Positions 29,667 through 39,091 of a stretch of DNA of 64,000 bases are shown in pieces. The stretch covers positions 2,728,001-2,792,000 of the forward strand of contig NZ_CP101731.1 in NCBI RefSeq assembly GCF_031202305.1, written 5' to 3'. Numbering within the stretch: position 1 is the stretch's first letter; every line of letters starts with the position of its first letter. The notes under the pieces are model-generated. The model saw only the letters and a program-made list of their open reading frames with translations, was not told the DNA's origin and did not search any database. Made by a program: the position numbers and the translations under genes. This stretch comes from Pelagibacterium sp. 26DY04 (lineage in GTDB: Bacteria > Pseudomonadota > Alphaproteobacteria > Rhizobiales > Devosiaceae).

Positions 29667-30578
29667 CTAAATCGCCCCGGAAAACGTGTCGCACTGCCCC
29701 GGATCGCCGCCGGAATAGCCGCGTTCGAACCATTCCTGCCGCTGCGCCGAAGTGCCGTGCGTAAAGGTCTTGGGAACCACCACCCCTTGCGTACGGCTCT
29801 GGATCGCGTCATCCCCGATCTGTTCGGCAGCGTTGATCGCCTCCTCGATATCGCCGCTCTCGAGCAGGTTTTCTTCCCCGACATAGTTCGCCCACACGCC
29901 TGCATAGCAATCGGCCTGCAATTCGATCCGCACCGAATAGGCGTTGGCCTCCTCCTGGCTCATCGACTGGATGGCCCGCGAGTATTCCGGCAGCACCCCG
30001 GTCAAATTCTGAACGTGATGCCCGATCTCGTGAGCGATCACATAGGCCTGTGCGAAATCGCCGGGCGCCCCGAACTGGCTGCGCAGCGTCTCGTAGAACG
30101 CCAGGTCGATGTAAACGCTCTGGTCGGCCGGGCAGTAGAACGGGCCAGTGCGCGCATCGGCCATCCCGCAGCCCGATTGGCTCATGTCGGTGAACAGCAC
30201 CACTGTCGCGGGCACATAGGTCATGCCGTTTTCGACGAACACCTCTGTCCAGAGGTCTTCGGTGTCTTGCACGACAACCCCCACGAAATCGGCAAGGTCG
30301 TCCTCGCCCGCTTCCGGCAAGGGGCGTGAAACAGAACCGTTTCCGCTCGTCCCGGTGCCCAGCGATCCGTCGAGCAGCGAGAGCGGATTGATCCCCAGCG
30401 CCATGCCGATGATAAGCATGATGACGATCGCGCCGATCCCCAGCCCGCCGCCGGCTCTCCCGCCGGTCGGTATGCGAAATCCCGAACCGCCCAGCCCTGT
30501 AGAGCGGCCAAACATGCCTCCGCTCGCCCCGCGCCGGTCCTCGATGTTGCTCGACCGTTTGCGTCCCCGCCACTTCAT
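29667..30578 (-). CDS. Neutral zinc metallopeptidase (YpfJ/KPN_02809 family)
   Basis: A 303-residue single-pass protein. The N-terminal MKWRGRKRSSNIEDRRG is followed by a glycine-rich stretch, one membrane helix (IGAIVIMLIIGMALGI), and the peptidase domain with CGMADARTGPFYCPADQSVY and zinc motif VIAHEIGHHVQN. The C-terminus carries WFERGYSGGDPGQCDTF. ATG 30578 is chosen since the family begins with MKWRGR. It follows the cupin gene by 4 bases. Confidence 0.9.
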   Translation of the reverse strand: MKWRGRKRSSNIEDRRGASGGMFGRSTGLGGSGFRIPTGGRAGGGLGIGAIVIMLIIGMALGINPLSLLDGSLGTGTSGNGSVSRPLPEAGEDDLADFVGVVVQDTEDLWTEVFVENGMTYVPATVVLFTDMSQSGCGMADARTGPFYCPADQSVYIDLAFYETLRSQFGAPGDFAQAYVIAHEIGHHVQNLTGVLPEYSRAIQSMSQEEANAYSVRIELQADCYAGVWANYVGEENLLESGDIEEAINAAEQIGDDAIQSRTQGVVVPKTFTHGTSAQRQEWFERGYSGGDPGQCDTFSGAI

Positions 30579-30582
30579 TGTC

Positions 30583-31083
30583 TCAGCCCTCGCGCCAGAG
30601 TTCCAGTAAGGCCTTGCCACCGACGGGATCGGTTTCCGGCAGCGGCAAGCGCGCGATGTTCGCGGTCGCCCGCTCCAAATCGCCGTCCTTGCCCTTGAGA
30701 ATGTCCCAATCCTGCCCCGGTGGATAGGCTCCCACCACCGCAAAATCGTCGCTCGAGCTTTCGAGCTTGTGCGCCACGCCGGCCGGGATGATCACGACAT
30801 CGCCGGGCCGCACATCCACCTGCCGCGCCCCGGGCCCGCCCAGCGCAAGCCGGGCCGAACCGGAAACGACACCCAGCGCTTCATGAGCTGTCGAATGATA
30901 ATGGTGGTAATCGAAGATCGTATCCACCCACTGCGGCGGCCAATCGTTGCGCGCGAACATTGCCTGCACCGCATCGGCGGTTGCCGAACCCTCGCCGACG
31001 CCGCGATAGACGATCACGGGCAGTTCGCTGTTTGGGAACTGCCCGTTTCGCTCCAACAAGATGCTTTCGACATCGTCGTGCAT
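30583..31083 (-). CDS. Cupin domain protein
   Basis: A 166-residue single-domain cupin. Motif 1 is HYHSTAHEALGVVSGSARLAL and motif 2 is GDVVIIPAGVAHKL, with the usual His and Glu metal ligands. It resembles cupins that are often next to dioxygenases, but no substrate is evident. Its start overlaps the stop of the small membrane gene at 31083, so the three minus-strand genes form an operon. Confidence 0.85.
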   Translation of the reverse strand: MHDDVESILLERNGQFPNSELPVIVYRGVGEGSATADAVQAMFARNDWPPQWVDTIFDYHHYHSTAHEALGVVSGSARLALGGPGARQVDVRPGDVVIIPAGVAHKLESSSDDFAVVGAYPPGQDWDILKGKDGDLERATANIARLPLPETDPVGGKALLELWREG

Positions 31084-31298
31084 TATTGCGACACGTCCAC
31101 GTCGACCTCGGGCACATCCACGGCCGGCACGTCCACCGATACGGACCCGCCCTCGCCGCCTGTGTTGGCGTTGACGAACCAGATGATGCCCACGATGACG
31201 ATCAGGGCGACGATGATTGCCGCGATGAACCCGCCGCCGCCTCCACCGCCGCCGCCATTGTCGGTCACGACAACGGTTTCGCGATCCCGTTCAATCAT
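31083..31298 (-). CDS. 71-residue membrane protein with polyglycine linker
   Basis: A charged start (MIERDRETVVVTD), nine consecutive glycines, one transmembrane helix (FIAAIIVALIVIVGIIWFV), then an acidic Val/Asp/Pro repeat tail ending VDVPEVDVDVSQ. AAGGAG precedes ATG 31298. Same general build as the protein at 12792 (charged head, one helix, repetitive acidic tail). Function unknown. Confidence 0.72.
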   Translation of the reverse strand: MIERDRETVVVTDNGGGGGGGGGFIAAIIVALIVIVGIIWFVNANTGGEGGSVSVDVPAVDVPEVDVDVSQ

Positions 31299-31416
31299 CT
31301 TCGTCTCCTTTGCTTTACCGTTATGGGCGGAAAAACGGGCTGCCGGAACGAAAGGTTCCTCTTTCCCGATTGACGCCAGCCATGATGGGCGGTCCAATCG
31401 GGCCGGGAGAGGCGCC

Positions 31417-33012
31417 ATGCAGCAAGCGGATCCTTTTGCCGTCGTCAATCAGCCGGCCCTACGCACCACCCTGTCCTTATGGCAGGGCGACCCGGCCCTG
31501 CGCGCGGCGCTGCCCCAACAGGCCCAGGAGCCATCCCGCGCCTTCGCCGAACGTCTCGGGCAGCCCGATCTAGTCGTCGATGGACACCGCCTCGCCACCG
31601 GACAGCCGCCTGTTCTCGAGCGGTTCGACACCGGCGGCCGGCGCATCGACACGGTCCTGTTCGCTGATGCCTATCACCGTCTCTTGCGGACCGGTCTTAA
31701 AGCGGGATACGCCGCCCTGCCCTGGTCCGGCGCACCTGCCGGACATACTGCCCATGCCGCCATGGTCTATCTCATGAGCCAGGTCGAACCGGGCGTCTGC
31801 TGCCCCATGACCATGACCTATGCGGCCATCCCCATCCTGCGCCGGCACAATGGCCTCGCCGCCGATCTCGCCCGCCTCGCCGCCACCGCCGATTACGACC
31901 CTGACGACGCTCCTGTCGCCCGAAAGCACGCCGCCACAATCGGCATGGCGATGACCGAAAAGCAGGGCGGCTCGGACGTGCGCGCCAATCGCACGCTCGC
32001 AGAGCCCGCCGATGGTGCTTATCGCCTCACCGGCCACAAATGGTTCTGCTCGGCCCCAATGTCCGACGCGTTCCTCACCCTCGCGCAACTCCCCCAGGGT
32101 TTGACCTGCTTCCTGGTCCCCCGCCGCCTCCCCGATGGCAACCTCAACGCCATCCACCTGATGCGTTTGAAGAACAAGCTCGGCAACCGCTCCAATGCCT
32201 CGGCCGAGATCGAATATCACGGCGCCCATGCCGAACTGCTGGGCGAGCCCGGCCAGGGCATCCGCACCATTCTCGAAATGGTCCACCACACCCGCCTCGA
32301 TACCGCGATCGCCCCTGCCGGCCTCATGCGCCGCGCTCTCCTTGAAGCCCTCGACTGGACTCGCCACCGCTCCGCCTTCGGCAAGCCGCTGATCCACCAG
32401 CCGCTCATGGCAAATCTTCTCGCCGATCTTACGCTTGAATGGCTGGGCGCCCTTACCCTCGCCTTCCGCGTCGCCCAAGCCTTTGACGCTGCCGATCAAG
32501 GCTTCGCCCGCCTCGCGGTCGCTCTCACCAAATACTGGAACAACAAGCGCTGCCCATTCGTCACCGTCGAAGCCATGGAAGCACTGGGCGGCATGGGCTA
32601 CATCGAAGATACCCCCATGCCGTGGCTCTACCGCGAGGCCCCGCTCAACGCCATTTGGGAAGGCTCGGGCAACATCATAGCCCTCGACGTGCAGCGCACC
32701 ATTTCACGCTCGCCCGAAGCCCTCGACGCCCTCATGACCGAGCTGTCCGCCGCCCGCGGCACCCACCCGGCGTTCGATAAATCGCTCGATGATCTGGAAG
32801 AGACGCTCACCCGCCCCATTGACGAAGCCCAGGCTCGCCGGTTCACCGAGCGCATGGCCCTGCTGCTGCAGACGAGCCTCCTTCTGCGCAGCGCCCCCGC
32901 CGCCGGCGAACTCTTTGCCACGACCCGGCTCGGAGGCGATTGGGGCCACACCCTAGGCACCCTGCCGCCAGGCGCCGACACGCGCGCCATCATCGCGCTC
33001 GCTGATGGCTGA
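31417..33012 (+). CDS. aidB: AidB-like acyl-CoA dehydrogenase
   Basis: A 532-residue flavoprotein of the acyl-CoA dehydrogenase family, AidB branch. Family-like segments are MTEKQGGSDVRANRTLAEP, LTGHKWFCSAPMSDAFLTLA, MVHHTRLDTAIAPAGLMRRA, GGMGYIEDTPMPWLYREAPL and NAIWEGSGNIIALDVQRT. AidB is part of the adaptive response to alkylation, binding DNA and perhaps protecting promoters; the natural substrate is unsettled. ATG 31417 has GGGAGAGG upstream. Confidence 0.87.
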   Translation: MQQADPFAVVNQPALRTTLSLWQGDPALRAALPQQAQEPSRAFAERLGQPDLVVDGHRLATGQPPVLERFDTGGRRIDTVLFADAYHRLLRTGLKAGYAALPWSGAPAGHTAHAAMVYLMSQVEPGVCCPMTMTYAAIPILRRHNGLAADLARLAATADYDPDDAPVARKHAATIGMAMTEKQGGSDVRANRTLAEPADGAYRLTGHKWFCSAPMSDAFLTLAQLPQGLTCFLVPRRLPDGNLNAIHLMRLKNKLGNRSNASAEIEYHGAHAELLGEPGQGIRTILEMVHHTRLDTAIAPAGLMRRALLEALDWTRHRSAFGKPLIHQPLMANLLADLTLEWLGALTLAFRVAQAFDAADQGFARLAVALTKYWNNKRCPFVTVEAMEALGGMGYIEDTPMPWLYREAPLNAIWEGSGNIIALDVQRTISRSPEALDALMTELSAARGTHPAFDKSLDDLEETLTRPIDEAQARRFTERMALLLQTSLLLRSAPAAGELFATTRLGGDWGHTLGTLPPGADTRAIIALADG

Positions 33013-33059
33013 CGACCCCGCACCGAATCATGAGACATGAAGTCCCCAAAGAGGTGCCC

Positions 33060-33518
33060 ATGTCCGAAATCGCCATCCGCAACGCCACCGCAAACGATCT
33101 TCCCTTCATCGTCGGCCTCATCGAAGCCGATGGCATGGCCGGTCCCACCGAGGATCTGTCCAAGCCGCAAGGGCCGGCCTATCTCGCCGCCCTGGCCGCC
33201 ATTGACGCTGATCCCAACCAGATGCTTATGGTGGCAACGCAAGACGAGGAACCGGTCGGCACCTTCCAGTTGACCTTCACCCCTGGCATCGCCCGCCAGG
33301 GCGCCTGGCGTTGCACGGTGGAAGCCGTCCACGTCTCGCCCGCCCACCGCAACAAGCGCATCGGTGAAAAGATGATGGGTTGGGCCGCCGAAACCGCTCG
33401 CGCCCGTGGCTGCACCATGGTCCAACTCACCTCCAACAAGAAGCGCACCGATGCCCACCGCTTCTACGAACGCCTCGGCTTTTCCAAAAGCCATGAAGGG
33501 TTCAAGCTCTATCTCTGA
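33060..33518 (+). CDS. GNAT family N-acetyltransferase
   Basis: A 152-residue acetyltransferase. Conserved GNAT segments are IRNATANDLPFIVGLIEADG, TVEAVHVSPAHRNKRIGEKMM (acetyl-CoA motif A), and VQLTSNKKRTDAHRFYERLG with the C-terminal FSKSHEGFKLYL. The substrate is unknown. GAGGTG precedes ATG 33060. Confidence 0.87.
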   Translation: MSEIAIRNATANDLPFIVGLIEADGMAGPTEDLSKPQGPAYLAALAAIDADPNQMLMVATQDEEPVGTFQLTFTPGIARQGAWRCTVEAVHVSPAHRNKRIGEKMMGWAAETARARGCTMVQLTSNKKRTDAHRFYERLGFSKSHEGFKLYL

Positions 33519-33666
33519 AGACCGCTCGCGGGACCCGCGACAAAAGAATTCGCCCGTGACGCTGGAAATCCCCCCAAGCTTGCTCTAAGGAGACCGCCTA
33601 GCCACCGTCTAGCCCGTCCGAAGCGCGTCAGTTCTGCTGCCGCGCGCTTGCCGCACGAGAAGCCCT

Positions 33667-36600
33667 ATGCCCAAACGCACAGACATCAAATCCATCCTCA
33701 TCATCGGGGCTGGACCGATCATTATCGGCCAGGCCTGCGAATTCGACTATTCGGGGACACAGGCCTGCAAGGCTCTGCGCGAAGAGGGCTATCGCATCAT
33801 CCTGGTGAACTCCAACCCGGCGACGATCATGACCGACCCCGATGTCGCCGACGCTACCTATATGGAGCCCATCACTCCCGAGGTGGTCGCCAAGATCATC
33901 GAAAAGGAGCGCCCCGACGCGCTGCTCCCCACCATGGGCGGCCAGACCGCGCTGAACTGCGCGCTCTCGCTCAACAAGATGGGCGTGCTTGAAAAGTTCG
34001 GCGTCGAAATGATCGGCGCCAACGCCGAAGCCATCGACAAGGCCGAGGACCGCGAGCTGTTCCGCGATGCCATGACCAAGATCGGGCTCGCCACCCCGAA
34101 ATCGCGCCTCGCTCACAACACCATCGAGGCCCTCCAAGCTCTTGAGGATATCGGCCTGCCCGCCATCATCCGCCCCTCCTTCACCCTGGGCGGCACCGGC
34201 GGCGGCATCGCCTACAATCGCGAGGAATACCTCGCCATTTGCGAATCCGGCATCGACGCCTCGCCCACCAACGAGGTGCTGATCGAGGAATCCGTCCTCG
34301 GCTGGAAAGAATACGAGATGGAGGTTGTCCGCGATAAGAAGGACAATTGCATCATCGTCTGCTCGATCGAAAACATCGATCCCATGGGCGTCCATACCGG
34401 CGATTCGATCACCGTCGCCCCGGCTCTGACGCTCACCGACAAGGAATACCAGATCATGCGCGACGCCTCGGTGGCCGTCCTGCGCGAAATCGGGGTCGAA
34501 ACCGGCGGCTCGAACGTCCAGTTCGCGATCAACCCCGCCGATGGCCGCATGATCGTCATCGAAATGAACCCGCGCGTCTCGCGCTCCTCGGCATTGGCCT
34601 CCAAGGCCACCGGCTTCCCGATCGCCAAGGTCGCCGCGCGCCTCGCCGTCGGCTACACCCTCGACGAGCTCGAAAACGACATCACCGGCGGCGCCACCCC
34701 GGCCTCGTTCGAGCCCACCATCGACTATGTCGTCACCAAGATCCCCCGCTTCGCCTTCGAGAAATTCCCCGGTGCCGATAACCGCCTCACCACCTCGATG
34801 AAGTCGGTCGGCGAGGCCATGGCCATCGGCCGCACCTTCCCCGAATCGCTGCAAAAGGCCCTGCGCTCGCTCGAAACCGGGCTCACTGGATTGAACGAGA
34901 TCGGCATTCCCGGACTGGGCGAAGGTGACGACAAGAACGCCGTCAAAGCTGCCCTCGGCACCCCCACCCCCGATCGCCTTCTCTGGGTCGCCGAAGCCAT
35001 GCGGCTCGGCTACGACCACCAGATGATCCACGAGGCCTGCCGCATCGATCCCTGGTTCCTCGAACAGCTCCAGTCGATCGTCGACACTGAAGCCAAGGTT
35101 CGCGAATACGGCCTGCCGGAAACCGCGGGCCAGATGCGTGCTTTGAAGGCCATGGGTTTCTCCGACGCCCGCCTTGCCGAGCTTTCCGGCAAGACCGCCA
35201 AGGACGTGCTCAATCACCGCCACAAGCTCGGCGTCCGCCCGGCCTATAAGCGCATCGACACCAGCGCCGCCGAGTTCGCCTCGCCCACCGCCTATATGTA
35301 TTCCACCTATGAAGCCCCCTTCGCCGGAGCGGTCGCCGATGAGGCCAATCCCTCCGACCGCAAGAAGGTCGTGATCCTCGGTGGCGGCCCCAACCGTATC
35401 GGCCAGGGCATCGAGTTCGACTATTGCTGCTGCCATGCCGCCTTCGCCCTGGCCGATGCGGGCTATGAGACCATCATGGTCAACTGCAATCCCGAAACCG
35501 TCTCGACCGATTACGACACCTCCGACCGCCTCTATTTCGAGCCGCTGACCGAGGAAGACGTCATCGAAATCCTGACCACCGAGCAGCAGAACGGCACGCT
35601 CCACGGCGTCATCGTCCAGTTCGGCGGTCAGACGCCTCTGAAGCTCGCCGCCGCTGTCGAACGCGCCGGCGTGCCGATCCTTGGCACCCAGCCCGACAAG
35701 ATCGACCTGGCCGAAGACCGCGACCAGTTCATGAAGCTTTTGAACAAGCTCGATCTGACCCAGCCGAAAAACGGCATCGCCTATTCGCTGGAGCAGGCCC
35801 GTATCGTGGCCGACGGGTTGGGCTATCCGCTGGTCATCCGCCCGTCCAACGTTCTGGGCGGCCGCGCCATGGTCATCTGCTATTCGGCCGAGGATTTCGA
35901 GCGCTACGTGCAGTCGACCCTCACCGAACTGGTCCCGCCCGAGATCCGCCAGCGCTATCCCAACGACAAGACCGGTCAGATCAATTCTGTCCTCGCCAAC
36001 AACCCGCTGCTGTTCGACTCCTATCTCCAGGGCGCGACGGAAATCGACGTCGATTGCCTCTCAGACGGCACCGACGTCTTTGTCGCCGGCATCATGGAGC
36101 ACATCGAGGAAGCGGGCATCCACTCGGGCGACAGCGCCTGCTCGCTCCCGCCCCACTCACTTTCCGCCGACATCATCGAAGAGCTCAAGCGCCAGGCCAC
36201 CGGTCTCGCCAAGGCCCTGAACGTGGGCGGCCTGATGAACGTGCAGTTCGCCTTGAAGGACAACACCCTCTATGTCCTCGAAGTGAACCCCCGCGCCTCG
36301 CGCACCGTCCCCTTCGTCGCCAAGGTCATCGGCTACCCCATCGCCAAGATCGCTGCCCGCATCATGGCCGGCGAAAAACTCGGAGCCTTCGACCTCCAGG
36401 AACGCGAGATCAAGCACATCGGCATCAAGGAAGCCGTGTTCCCCTTCGCCCGCTTCCCCGGTGTCGATACCGTGCTGGGCCCGGAAATGAAGTCGACCGG
36501 CGAAGTGATCGGGCTGGACACCGACTACGCCCTCGCCTTCGCCAAATCCCAGCTCGGCGGCGGCACCAAGGTCCCGCGTGAAGGAACCGTGTTCGTCTCG

Positions 36601-36978
36601 GTCCGCGATGACGACAAGGCCGCCATTGCCGCTTCGATCCGTGATCTCGCCGCTGCCGGCTTCAAGATCATCGCCACCGGCGGCACCCAGCGCTTCCTCG
36701 CCGATCAGGGCATTGAATGCACCAAGATCAACAAGGTGCTCGAAGGCCGTCCGCATATCGTGGACTCGATCAAGAACGGCGACGTCCAGCTCGTGATCAA
36801 CACCACCGACGGCGCCAAGGCCGTCTCCGACAGCCGCGACATCCGCCGCGCCGCGCTGATGAGCAAGGTGCCCTACTACACCACCATCCCCGGCGCCATC
36901 GCCGCAGCTGAGGGCATCCTCGCCTATCGCGGCGGCAATCTCACGGTCAAAGCACTGCAGGAGTATTTCGCGGCCTGA
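33667..36978 (+). CDS. carB: Carbamoyl-phosphate synthase large subunit
   Basis: The 1103-residue ammonia-using subunit. Two homologous ATP-grasp halves are visible: N-terminal [20 protein letters not shown] and second-half [38 protein letters not shown] and [17 protein letters not shown] mark the two grasp sites, and the C-terminal regulatory MGS-like domain contains [20 protein letters not shown]. Length and order are normal. Hairpins follow the stop. Confidence 0.97.
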   Translation: MPKRTDIKSILIIGAGPIIIGQACEFDYSGTQACKALREEGYRIILVNSNPATIMTDPDVADATYMEPITPEVVAKIIEKERPDALLPTMGGQTALNCALSLNKMGVLEKFGVEMIGANAEAIDKAEDRELFRDAMTKIGLATPKSRLAHNTIEALQALEDIGLPAIIRPSFTLGGTGGGIAYNREEYLAICESGIDASPTNEVLIEESVLGWKEYEMEVVRDKKDNCIIVCSIENIDPMGVHTGDSITVAPALTLTDKEYQIMRDASVAVLREIGVETGGSNVQFAINPADGRMIVIEMNPRVSRSSALASKATGFPIAKVAARLAVGYTLDELENDITGGATPASFEPTIDYVVTKIPRFAFEKFPGADNRLTTSMKSVGEAMAIGRTFPESLQKALRSLETGLTGLNEIGIPGLGEGDDKNAVKAALGTPTPDRLLWVAEAMRLGYDHQMIHEACRIDPWFLEQLQSIVDTEAKVREYGLPETAGQMRALKAMGFSDARLAELSGKTAKDVLNHRHKLGVRPAYKRIDTSAAEFASPTAYMYSTYEAPFAGAVADEANPSDRKKVVILGGGPNRIGQGIEFDYCCCHAAFALADAGYETIMVNCNPETVSTDYDTSDRLYFEPLTEEDVIEILTTEQQNGTLHGVIVQFGGQTPLKLAAAVERAGVPILGTQPDKIDLAEDRDQFMKLLNKLDLTQPKNGIAYSLEQARIVADGLGYPLVIRPSNVLGGRAMVICYSAEDFERYVQSTLTELVPPEIRQRYPNDKTGQINSVLANNPLLFDSYLQGATEIDVDCLSDGTDVFVAGIMEHIEEAGIHSGDSACSLPPHSLSADIIEELKRQATGLAKALNVGGLMNVQFALKDNTLYVLEVNPRASRTVPFVAKVIGYPIAKIAARIMAGEKLGAFDLQEREIKHIGIKEAVFPFARFPGVDTVLGPEMKSTGEVIGLDTDYALAFAKSQLGGGTKVPREGTVFVSVRDDDKAAIAASIRDLAAAGFKIIATGGTQRFLADQGIECTKINKVLEGRPHIVDSIKNGDVQLVINTTDGAKAVSDSRDIRRAALMSKVPYYTTIPGAIAAAEGILAYRGGNLTVKALQEYFAA

Positions 36979-36997
36979 GCCGAAAAACTTGAAACAA

Positions 36998-37017
36998 ATA
37001 GCCTTTGTGGCTATTTT
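36998..37017 (+). terminator. Short hairpin after carB
   Basis: ATAGCC-TTTGT-GGCTAT followed by TTT, 20 bases after the carB stop. The stem is only 6 bp and AT-containing, so this is a weak terminator. Confidence 0.5.
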
Positions 37018-37071
37018 AACGGAGTAGAGACCGGGCTTTCACCCGGCCTCCGTAGACTAGATTATGATTAG

Positions 37072-37110
37072 GACCCGGATCCGAACTCGCCAGCTCGTCC
37101 GGGTCTTTTT
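37072..37110 (+). terminator. Intrinsic terminator downstream of carB
   Basis: GACCCGGA and TCCGGGTC pair around an 18-base loop with TTTTT following. A further hairpin lies between this and carB (CCGGG/CCCGG within GGAG...CTCC, 37021-37052). The stretch 37018-37110 could also be a short transcribed RNA ending here, but I see no clear promoter. Confidence 0.65.
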
Positions 37111-37288
37111 CATGTCTAGCGTGATGGTCAGTGGGAAAAACCACATAATCATCACCTCCGTTAGACGGCGAGGCTGTCGCCACAGCCGGGAGAGCCGATC
37201 TCTCCCGGTTACGCCCGCTGGCCAGGCGCTGCTGCTTCCGCCGTCCGAGAATCATAAAATTCTATGCAGCCCCGCTTGGCAACCGGCA

Positions 37289-37317
37289 TTGACTTCCCTC
37301 ACCGCCACCGGCACAAA
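37289..37317 (+). promoter_or_regulatory. Possible promoter of the catB-like leader
   Basis: TTGACT (37289-37294) is followed by 17 bases and CACAAA, a poor -10. The inferred start (about 37323-37327) coincides with the leader ORF's ATG. The region 37111-37288 upstream holds a strong CCGGGAGAG/CTCTCCCGG hairpin near 37193-37216 and no gene. Confidence 0.35.
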
Positions 37318-37326
37318 CGCGCCACC

Positions 37327-37374
37327 ATGAAATCGGCAGACCGAACCACCTCCATCGCGCTCCGCTCGGCCTGA
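37327..37374 (+). CDS. Leader peptide ORF (15 codons) upstream of the catB-like gene
   Basis: ATG to TGA encodes [15 protein letters not shown]. There is no ribosome site, and the ATG lies at the inferred transcription start. A GCGCTC/GAGCGC pairing spans its 3' half and the following bases. Placement before a resistance-type acetyltransferase suggests ribosome-stalling control, as for known cat and erm leaders. A chance ORF remains possible. Confidence 0.4.
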   Translation: MKSADRTTSIALRSA

Positions 37375-37401
37375 ACGCCGTCAGCCAGAGAGCGCATTCG
37401 C

Positions 37402-37438
37402 CGGGCGGGGCGCCGCCACGTTTTGCGCTACCCGCCCG
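37402..37438 (+). promoter_or_regulatory. Leader hairpin before the catB-like gene
   Basis: CGGGCGGG pairs with CCCGCCCG across a 21-base loop, ending 27 bases before the ATG. It has no T-run, so it is more likely to affect translation or ribosome movement than to terminate. Confidence 0.45.
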
Positions 37439-37465
37439 TTTGGCAGTTCCGATTTCAGGTTCATC

Positions 37466-38092
37466 ATGACCAACTTTTTCGAAAGCCCCTTCAAGGGCAA
37501 GCTGCTCTCCGAGCAGGTCACCCACCCCAACATGTCGGTGGGCCGCTACTCCTACTATTCCGGTTACTATCACGGCCACAGTTTCGACGATTGCGCTCGC
37601 TTCCTTCTACCCGATCCAGATGCCGACAAGCTGATCGTCGGCAGCTTCTGCTCTATCGGCTCGGGCGCCGCCTTCATCATGGCGGGCAATCAGGGCCACC
37701 GGAACGAATGGGTCTCGACTTTCCCGTTCCACTTCATGCCCGAAGTCCAAGCCTTCGCCGGCGCTGCCAATGGCTATCTCCCCGCCGGCGACACGGTGAT
37801 CGGCTCCGACGTTTGGATAGGGTCTGAAGCCATCGTCATGCCCGGCATCACCGTCGGTCATGGCGCGGTGATCGGCACCCGTGCGCTCGTTACCCGCGAT
37901 GTCGAACCCTACACCATCGTCGGCGGCAACCCTGCCAAGCCGATCCGCAAGCGGTTCAGCGACGATCACATCGCCCTGCTGCTCGAAATGGCCTGGTGGG
38001 ATTGGCCCGACGCGCTGCTGGCAGAGGCGATGCCGCTGATGACCACCGGCGACATCGACGCGCTCCATGCCTTCTGGCAAAGCCGCCGCTGA
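37466..38092 (+). CDS. catB: Type B (hexapeptide) chloramphenicol acetyltransferase-like protein
   Basis: A 208-residue left-handed beta-helix acetyltransferase. It has the xenobiotic acetyltransferase N-terminus ([38 protein letters not shown]), [14 protein letters not shown] [20 protein letters not shown] with the catalytic His, hexapeptide repeats ([20 protein letters not shown]) and the closing [14 protein letters not shown]. CatB enzymes acetylate chloramphenicol; chromosomal relatives may act on other compounds. A weak AGG precedes the ATG. The long structured leader carrying a short ORF is unusual. Confidence 0.88.
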   Translation: MTNFFESPFKGKLLSEQVTHPNMSVGRYSYYSGYYHGHSFDDCARFLLPDPDADKLIVGSFCSIGSGAAFIMAGNQGHRNEWVSTFPFHFMPEVQAFAGAANGYLPAGDTVIGSDVWIGSEAIVMPGITVGHGAVIGTRALVTRDVEPYTIVGGNPAKPIRKRFSDDHIALLLEMAWWDWPDALLAEAMPLMTTGDIDALHAFWQSRR

Positions 38093-38129
38093 CGCAAATA
38101 CCCCGCGCGCTCCGGCGCGCGGGTTCCAG

Positions 38130-38157
38130 TTGACGCTCGCACGCCGCAAGCTATACT
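38130..38157 (+). promoter_or_regulatory. Promoter of the PhyH-like gene's leader ORF
   Basis: TTGACG (38130-38135) and TATACT (38152-38157) are 16 bases apart. The ATG of the leader ORF lies 7 bases after the -10, so transcription would start at or next to that ATG. Confidence 0.6.
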
Positions 38158-38164
38158 TCGCCCC

Positions 38165-38209
38165 ATGTTCATGACGTCCACCAAGTTCGCCGTCTTCCTG
38201 CGCGCCTGA
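38165..38209 (+). CDS. Leaderless leader peptide ORF (14 codons) upstream of the PhyH-like gene
   Basis: ATG to TGA encodes MFMTSTKFAVFLRA. It begins at the inferred transcription start, without a ribosome site, which in alphaproteobacteria recalls the leaderless trpL leader. Three small hairpins follow before the main ATG at 38282 (GCGCC/GGCGC around the stop codon; GGGC/GCCC; GCCGC/GCGGC). No T-run is present. The role is inferred. Confidence 0.5.
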   Translation: MFMTSTKFAVFLRA

Positions 38210-38281
38210 TCCGGCGCCTCCCCGGAAGCAAGAAGCAGGGCTCACGCCCTCCCGCCGCCTGCACTGCGGCTCCGCGAACTC

Positions 38282-39091
38282 ATGGACTTTTCAATGCCCG
38301 CAACAGCAAACGCGCTCACCCAAGCGCAGATCGAATCCTTCATCACTGATGGCTTCGTCCGCATCGACGACGCCTTCCCCCGCAACCTCGCCGAGCAAGG
38401 CCGCGCCATCCTCTGGCGCGACACCGGCTGCGATCCGGACGATCCGTCCACCTGGACCAAGCCGGTGATCCGTCTCGGCGGCTATGCCGATGCGCCCTTC
38501 CGGCAAGCGGCAAACACCGAACGTCTGCACAAAGCTTACGACCAGATCGTCGGTGAAGGCCGCTGGCTCGCCCCGCAAGGCCTGGGCACTTTCCCCATCC
38601 GCTTCCCCTCGGCGGAAGCGCCGGGCGATGATGGCTGGCATATCGATGCCAGCTACATGCTGCCCACCGACGATCCCAGCGATTTCTTCTCCATCCGCGC
38701 CAACATCAAGTCGAGGGGCCGTGCCCTTCTGATGCTGTTCCTGTTCTCCGATGTGGACGAAGACGACGCCCCCACCCGCATCCGCGTGGGCTCGCATATG
38801 GATATGGCGCGCTTTCTTCTCCCTTATGGAGAAGACGGCGCCACCATGCGCCAGATGATGGCCGGCGATTTCGCCGGCACCGCCCGGTGCGAGGAGGCGC
38901 TGGCGACCGGCCCCGCCGGCACGGTCTATCTCTGCCACCCCTTCCTCGTCCACGCCGCACAGCCCAACAGGGGCAGCCGCGTCAAGTTCATGGCCCAGCC
39001 GCCCTTGATGCCGGCGCATGATTTCGACCCCGCACTACCGCCTTCGCCAGTGCAGATCGCCATTCGCAGGGCGTGTAACTTGAATTTCTAA
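38282..39091 (+). CDS. Phytanoyl-CoA dioxygenase family protein
   Basis: A 269-residue Fe(II)/2-oxoglutarate oxygenase. The jelly-roll facial triad appears as WHIDASYM (His and Asp) and, near residue 225, YLCHPFLVHAAQPNRG (second His, with the following Arg for 2-oxoglutarate). The substrate is unknown. ATG 38282 or 38294 could be the start; neither has a good ribosome site, and the upstream GCGG/CCGC hairpin abuts it. It converges with the methyltransferase gene, overlapping by 4 bases. Confidence 0.82.
   Translation: MDFSMPATANALTQAQIESFITDGFVRIDDAFPRNLAEQGRAILWRDTGCDPDDPSTWTKPVIRLGGYADAPFRQAANTERLHKAYDQIVGEGRWLAPQGLGTFPIRFPSAEAPGDDGWHIDASYMLPTDDPSDFFSIRANIKSRGRALLMLFLFSDVDEDDAPTRIRVGSHMDMARFLLPYGEDGATMRQMMAGDFAGTARCEEALATGPAGTVYLCHPFLVHAAQPNRGSRVKFMAQPPLMPAHDFDPALPPSPVQIAIRRACNLNF

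Noticed and set aside
27487..29733. 748-codon minus-strand frame opposite cpdB
   Set aside because: Antisense shadow; the plus strand carries a Tat signal and all metallophosphoesterase motifs.
33628..35604. 658-codon minus-strand frame opposite carB
   Set aside because: Antisense shadow; carB motifs are complete on the plus strand.
37327..37374. Treating the catB-like leader ORF as proven drug-sensing attenuator
   Set aside because: The -10 box is poor and no terminator T-run follows; it is reported only as a candidate.
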